Below are positions 59,960-64,000 of a stretch of 64,000 bases of DNA, piece by piece (the first letter of the stretch is position 1; each line of letters begins with the position of its first letter). A model generated the notes under the pieces. That model saw nothing but the letters and a program-made list of their open reading frames with translations. It was not told the DNA's origin and searched no databases. The position numbers were made by a program, and so were the translations under genes. The stretch comes from Trichomonas vaginalis G3 (Eukaryota > Parabasalia > Trichomonadida > Trichomonadidae). The stretch is taken from assembly GCF_026262505.1 (NCBI RefSeq), contig NC_067207.1:30162082-30226081 (forward strand). The letters run 5' to 3'.

Positions 59960-60748
59960 TTATGAGTTAATAAACGGAGATTCCCTATTAATATCTGATC
60001 CGCATAAATCTTGTATCTTTCCACCAAGTGGTTCCAGTTGTTGGTTAATTGTATCGATAAGATCTTTAATTGATATTGATTTGTTCACTTTCAGAGCTTT
60101 CCATATGAAGTATGATAGAAATGCCTTAGAAGTTGGCGTAAAAATTGCACATTTCGGTGGCAAATTATTTGGAACTGTAATTTGACCAATATCAGTATGA
60201 TCTACGTCAACAAAGAATGAAACATTGGAAGAAGGAAGTTTATAAGCATGAAATGATTCTATAAAAATTTTCATCTGAATTAATTGATCAGCAGACGTCA
60301 AAAATGATTTATTTGGATTTTCACTTGATGCCTTATGAAATCCATTATAGAAAATCATTAAATTATCAGTAACTTTTGATAAAAATATTCGAATTGCGGT
60401 TAGCATTGTTGTAATCTGCGGATTAATAAGTGTAAATGTAGAAAAACCAAATGCTTCAGCACATTTAGCGGTTAATATAGAATCATTCACTGAGCAAACA
60501 GCGTCAGTTTGAGTTTTTGGATTTAATGTTTCACAAATGATTAAAATAGACTTCTTAGGAATATTTGTGAGGTCTCGAGCTGTTTTGTTTGAAATATCTG
60601 TTGTTATTGACTTTAATAATTCTAATCTTTGTTTGAAAACACCGGAATTTCGAGTAGTTTCAAGGACTTCTAAACTAGACTCTGAAGGCAGAGACTGAAA
60701 GAACTCTTCCTCATTAAAATTCGTCCCATTTGATGCTGCACAACCCAT
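59960..60748 (-). CDS. Caspase-like (C14 fold) probable pseudoprotease, N-myristoylated type
   Basis: 262 codons. MGCAASNGTNFNEEEFFQSL is a strong N-myristoylation signal (Gly2) with Cys3 as a palmitoylation site, so membrane attachment is likely. About 70-210 has the metacaspase strand order: SILIICETLN (strand 1), DNLMIFYNGFHK where proteases have FYSGHG, and SFFVDVDHTD where the catalytic DSCHSG is expected. His is shifted and the Cys is absent, so it is probably inactive. Head-to-head with the 60,797 gene, 48 bases between starts. The stop overlaps TAAA. Alternative: a divergent unrelated Rossmann-type fold. Confidence 0.6.
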   Translation of the reverse strand: MGCAASNGTNFNEEEFFQSLPSESSLEVLETTRNSGVFKQRLELLKSITTDISNKTARDLTNIPKKSILIICETLNPKTQTDAVCSVNDSILTAKCAEAFGFSTFTLINPQITTMLTAIRIFLSKVTDNLMIFYNGFHKASSENPNKSFLTSADQLIQMKIFIESFHAYKLPSSNVSFFVDVDHTDIGQITVPNNLPPKCAIFTPTSKAFLSYFIWKALKVNKSISIKDLIDTINQQLEPLGGKIQDLCGSDINRESPFINS

Positions 60749-60796
60749 TTTTTAAATTTTTTTTAGGGGGGAGAATTTTTTTTTTCGTTTTTTATT
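60749..60796. promoter_or_regulatory. 48-bp bidirectional promoter
   Basis: Between the starts at 60,748 (minus) and 60,797 (plus): A/T runs around GGGGGGAGAA. No clear TCA initiator, unlike other host genes in the window. Confidence 0.45.
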
Positions 60797-62122
60797 ATGA
60801 AAATAATTTTCCATTTTCTTATCACAATTGCACTTGTTTCAGGCATTATTGCTGCAGGATGCTATCAGTTCTTTGTTCTTTCATCTGGATCTCAAGTCAA
60901 AAGATCAGTAGATCTCTTAGGATATTCAAATGAAAATTCATATGGTAATTTCGTCCAACAGATCAGAGAAAAATTCACAAAAAGCATCGGAAATGATGAT
61001 TATCTTGATTATTCCACAAGATCTCTTTATACTGATGCTCAAATTCAAAGAAACTCGAATGAATTAAGTAATACTCTTTATGGCAATCCACATTCAGAGT
61101 CAAGGAGTTCGGAGGCAGCAAATGAGCTTATTGAAGATCTTAGAATTTCAATTCTCGAGATGTTTAACACAGATCTTAGTGAATATACATGTGTTTTCAC
61201 TCAATCCCGTCTTGCATCACTTAAATTAATCCCGGAAGCATTCCCATTTACCGATAAATCTTCATTTTTATATTCTTCATCATCTGATGCTGATATTATT
61301 GGTTTAAGTTCATTTGCAGCGGCTAAAAAATCATCAATCCATTCATTCAACACAAATAATACTCTCCAGCCACTTTTCAGCAAATTTTCACGTAATTCTA
61401 ATAATATTGTTATTACTCCACTTGTTGACAGATTTGATGGCCATATATTTACAGAAGAAGAGATAACTGAAGTACTTTCCGCTAAATCCCATGGTAATTA
61501 CACTGTTGTTTTAGCAGATGCAACAGATTATCTCCAAACAAACACTCTTGACCTTTCTGCTCATCAGTTCGACGGACTAATATTCAGTATTGATGGTGTC
61601 GTTGGTTTCCCATCACTTGGCGTTGTAATTATCAAGAATCAGTTGATAAGATTCATGGATAAGCCATATTTCGGTGGCGGAACTCTTGTTTACGCATTGA
61701 CAACACAACCATTCGAGAAATTACGTCTTAAACCAGCACAAAGACTTGAAGATGGCTCTCTTCCGTTTTTAACCATCGCTGCAGCTGTAGATTCAATAGA
61801 TATCCTCAAAACAATTGGATCAGCACGTTTGGAATACGTTAATAGACTCTCAGAAAAACTTTACGATACGTTTTCTGAATTAAAATGCGTGAAAATTTTG
61901 GGAAATCCTTCATCATCGATACTTTCATTCGAAATTTCATCTGAAAATGGAGTTGTTGACTATAATCAAGTTGTTAATGATGCTTGTGACAATGGTTTCG
62001 TTATAAATAGCGGCTGCAACAAAGATGGAAAATGCGCTGCAAAAGTTTCAATTGGATGGCTTTCCCTTGAATCAGATATCACAAGATTTGCTGATTGGAT
62101 CAATCAAACATACTGTGAATAA
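60797..62122 (+). CDS. MOCOS-like class V aminotransferase-fold pseudoenzyme, membrane-anchored
   Basis: 441 codons. MKIIFHFLITIALVSGIIAA gives a signal anchor. The rest matches the N-terminal domain of Moco sulfurases: DDYLDYSTRSLYTDAQIQ, LSNTLYGNPHSESRSSEAAN, EYTCVFTQSRLASLKLIPEA, ADATDYLQTNTLDLSAHQFD and YFGGGTLVYAL. Where these enzymes have SFYK-x-FG-x-P with the PLP lysine, this reads FSIDGVVGFPSLG: no lysine. The usual TSGATAALK is also changed. The fold is thus kept while PLP chemistry is probably lost. The stop overlaps TAAATA. Function unknown; lumenal or extracellular location likely. Confidence 0.75.
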   Translation: MKIIFHFLITIALVSGIIAAGCYQFFVLSSGSQVKRSVDLLGYSNENSYGNFVQQIREKFTKSIGNDDYLDYSTRSLYTDAQIQRNSNELSNTLYGNPHSESRSSEAANELIEDLRISILEMFNTDLSEYTCVFTQSRLASLKLIPEAFPFTDKSSFLYSSSSDADIIGLSSFAAAKKSSIHSFNTNNTLQPLFSKFSRNSNNIVITPLVDRFDGHIFTEEEITEVLSAKSHGNYTVVLADATDYLQTNTLDLSAHQFDGLIFSIDGVVGFPSLGVVIIKNQLIRFMDKPYFGGGTLVYALTTQPFEKLRLKPAQRLEDGSLPFLTIAAAVDSIDILKTIGSARLEYVNRLSEKLYDTFSELKCVKILGNPSSSILSFEISSENGVVDYNQVVNDACDNGFVINSGCNKDGKCAAKVSIGWLSLESDITRFADWINQTYCE

Positions 62123-62186
62123 ATATTATTGTTAAAATAAAATTATTTTTTTATTAATAAACATTTATAACTTAATTTTTATTGAT

Positions 62187-62640
62187 AAATATGGTTGGAT
62201 GTTTCATCTAGGTGGCAGTAAAAGGAAAACGAAGAAACACACAAAGATAATTTTATAAATAATGAGGCTGAATCGAAGGACAGTAGATCATATAGATAAA
62301 TATGTTTAGAAATCGATAACTTCATATATGATCAAAGAAATTTTAGATAGAGTTCATATGATGGATTCAATTCATATTTTCAGAGGACAGATCTAATGAT
62401 TTGAGCATACAGAAAACGCGAAACTTCCGATAGACATAACAGTTTCACTTAATGATACATTTATTAATGAAGATCAATTAAAGAAATGATAAGCATATCT
62501 TTAATTTGACTCTTGATATCAACACTGGTAATAATCTGATTATTCGCATATGTCTTAGAAAGGGTGTCACCTGAGAATATACAATGATACGACTAATTAC
62601 AATAAAAATATTTTTGAATCAGAATATTCAATTTTAAATA
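62187..62640 (-). pseudogene. Decayed inverted paralogue of the 62,918 gene
   Basis: 62,187-62,297 matches, inverted, the 3' end of the gene at 62,918-63,559 (63,473-63,582), including GGTTGGATGTTTCAT and GCTGAATCGAAGGACAGTAG. Upstream parts on the minus strand are degraded. It forms a large inverted repeat around the 62,660-63,470 region. Confidence 0.65.
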
Positions 62641-62654
62641 CAACGACTATTCAA

Positions 62655-62908
62655 AATCAAAAAGTGCCGTTTTATTTTACAAAACCATTTAAGGTCGATG
62701 AAAAAATAAGCGTTTTTAAAAAACCGCCGTTTGAGAGGAAAATTGAGAGCCCCGATGTATACTTTTTGACATTGTCAAAAACTTTGAAAGGACTAAATAA
62801 AAATTTTAGTGTCAGAAAGTTTACAAATGTATACTTTCTGACAAACAGACTCTCAGAAAGTACTCAAACTGCGGTTTTTAATTTCCGCACTTTTTTTTGG
62901 CGACCTTA
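62655..62908. repeat. Palindrome-rich segment, possible MITE
   Basis: Contains TTTTTGACA-T-TGTCAAAAA (62,763-62,781) and GTCAGAAAGT-N12-ACTTTCTGAC (62,811-62,842). Its outer parts are loosely inverted (AAAAAGTGCCG at 62,660; CGCACTTTTTTTTGG at 62,886). It ends where the next gene's coding part begins. A small non-autonomous DNA element inserted at the gene's 5' end would explain it; not proven. Confidence 0.4.
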
Positions 62909-62917
62909 TACTTTTGA

Positions 62918-63559
62918 GTGAAATTAATTCCAATACATGGGAGAAATTTCATATACAGTATATACGATGGAAAAGTATATAAGTTAGTCTTTGATCATGA
63001 TCAAAATTATGGGAAATGCTTTGACAGTGAAAGTGACGCTCGTCACAACAACTCCAAAGGTATGTTTTCCATTCTTGATGACCTCAATTCCAGTACGTAT
63101 GTTATGGAAGATAACTTTCGCCACTTTATTCTTGATTATCCACTACTCGAAAAGATTAACGTATTTCAACAACTCCACTCACCACTTGATGATATAGAAC
63201 AGGAAGGAAATTACGAAGCTACTGATTTTAAAGCAAATTTAACTGAAATTCCCTCTTCTGAATGGGGAGGACTCGTAAAAAACACAATAAAGGATGACGA
63301 TAGAATTACGACATTAATAGATGGCCATCCTGGGCGAAGCTATTACTTTTATGCCATTGGCTTATATTGTACAGCACATGATCAATATATTGAAATAGGC
63401 CTTCCCACGAACAGCAACAACCAGTTAACAAAACATGTTAGATTGTGGGCTATGGTTCCAGCAACGTATGATATGATCTACTGTCCTTCGATTCAGTCTT
63501 ATTATTTCTTAAATTACTTTGCATGTTTCTTTGTTTTCCTTTTACTTCCACCTAAATGA
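62918..63559 (+). pseudogene. Surface-type family gene, third member, no ATG
   Basis: Open for 213 codons: IHGRNFIYSIYDGKVYKLVF, a beta-rich middle (FRHFILDYPLLEKINVFQQL, EWGGLVKNTIKDDDRITTLI, YYFYAIGLYCTAHDQYIEIG) and a C-terminal membrane helix (NYFACFFVFLLLPPK). Aligns along its whole length with 53,956 and 57,594 (FILEYPSKRKFNVWSQLL, GGLVKN, FAIGMYC). The first codon of the open frame is not ATG; the palindrome-rich segment adjoins it. Probably a 5'-truncated surface-protein gene. TAAATGA at the stop. Confidence 0.6.
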
Positions 63560-64000
63560 AACATCCAACCATATTTTGACCATATTCATCATAAAAACTT
63601 TAAAAAATTACTTGTTAAAAAATGTTATCCACTGTCTTTAAATGATAATGATGAGTATTCACTTTCTAAATGTCAAATTCATCCAGATGTCAAAGAACTA
63701 TTTGATACAATAGATCTTCCTTTTATTATAAAATTATGTTTGTTTGTTTCTATGAATACATAAGATATTAATAATAATTTGTATACATGGCATAGGGCTG
63801 TACAAGATTTAAAAAAACATTGCCGGGTTACCGTAGAGGCCTAAAAAAATCGCGCCTCGGCGGCAAGCCGCCTCGGCATTAAGAATGCGCATCTAAATTT
63901 TTATATGTCCTTCTTTCTTTTATTTTTCCCTTCCCTTTCTTTTCTTTTTCTTTTTTTTCCCTCCTCTTGCTCTCATTTACCTTTTTTCCTTTTCTCATCA
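63560..64000. other. Intergenic DNA with GC-rich hairpin and polypyrimidine tract
   Basis: No gene. 63,861-63,874 is GGCGGC-AA-GCCGCC, within a GC-rich island (about 63,820-63,890) in otherwise AT-rich DNA. From about 63,904 to the window end the top strand is almost only T and C. Neither matches an RNA gene I recognise. Confidence 0.55.

Noticed and set aside
62664-62921. 85-residue plus-strand frame
   Set aside because: It crosses both palindromes, has no start context or family, and is better explained as repeat DNA.
63820-63890. rRNA or tRNA gene in the GC-rich island
   Set aside because: A single short hairpin only; no A/B boxes, cloverleaf or rRNA signature seen.

Overview
The window is nuclear DNA of a trichomonad parasite, most like Trichomonas vaginalis or a close relative. 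The basis is: AT-rich DNA with intron-poor genes; very short 3' UTRs with a TAAA signal at or just after the stop codon; TCA-type initiators just upstream of start codons; a BspA-like leucine-rich-repeat gene, a DUF3447/ankyrin gene and a GT61 glycosyltransferase (families greatly expanded in trichomonads); a 1,300-bp mariner of Tvmar1 type; and two large Maverick/Polinton elements. The species is inferred, not proven.

Region 1 (1 to about 24,750) is an old, heavily decayed Maverick/Polinton (element A), cut by the left window edge. It has remnants of a DNA adenine methyltransferase, amphipathic virion-like peptides, a phage-collar-type fibre, an integrase, a protein-primed DNA polymerase B, an HNH nuclease, a packaging ATPase, an SF3/D5-like helicase, a minor capsid candidate, the double-jelly-roll major capsid protein and a long structural gene. 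Several small reading frames are still open. It holds striking cis structures: a 22-bp iteron array around an 18-bp palindrome between two divergent genes (10,582-10,975), an inverted-repeat cassette at 12.3-13.6 kb, and a cluster of AACGGT boxes (23.4-23.9 kb). It may be two elements fused or nested.

Region 2 (24,750-29,460): a 170-bp exact copy of the 3' end of the large host gene at 29,774-34,990, with a 21-base poly(A) tract joined exactly where that gene's mRNA would be polyadenylated (a processed cDNA scar); a decayed membrane-protein gene interrupted by a mariner (25,525-26,824, 28-bp TIRs, TA duplication); and a multi-RRM poly(A)-binding-type gene with a frame change at an A8 run.

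Region 3 (29,774-34,990): an open 1,738-codon host gene that resembles the armadillo/concanavalin-like N-terminal part of BEACH proteins but stops before any BEACH domain.

Region 4 (35,213-51,833): element B, a structurally complete 16.6-kb Maverick/Polinton with 300-bp near-identical TIRs and a perfect 6-bp CAAAAA target duplication, so a young insertion. It carries the usual morphogenesis set (MCP, packaging ATPase, minor capsid candidates, amphipathic peptides), integrase, PolB with an embedded HNH-like zinc module, and a fibre. Some genes are open and others broken (about six to eight breaks in all). Nearly every gene has the same T-run plus ATAAATG leader. The fibre tip is about 95% identical in DNA to that of element A although other shared genes are far diverged.

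Region 5 (51,840-64,000): host genes. These are a GT61 glycosyltransferase, a 703-bp direct duplication of a surface-protein-like gene on either side of a BspA LRR gene, a DUF3447/ankyrin gene, and a head-to-head pair of apparent pseudoenzymes: an N-myristoylated caspase-like protein and a membrane-anchored MOCOS-like protein lacking the PLP lysine. The region ends with a third member of the surface-like family, palindromic DNA and a polypyrimidine tract.
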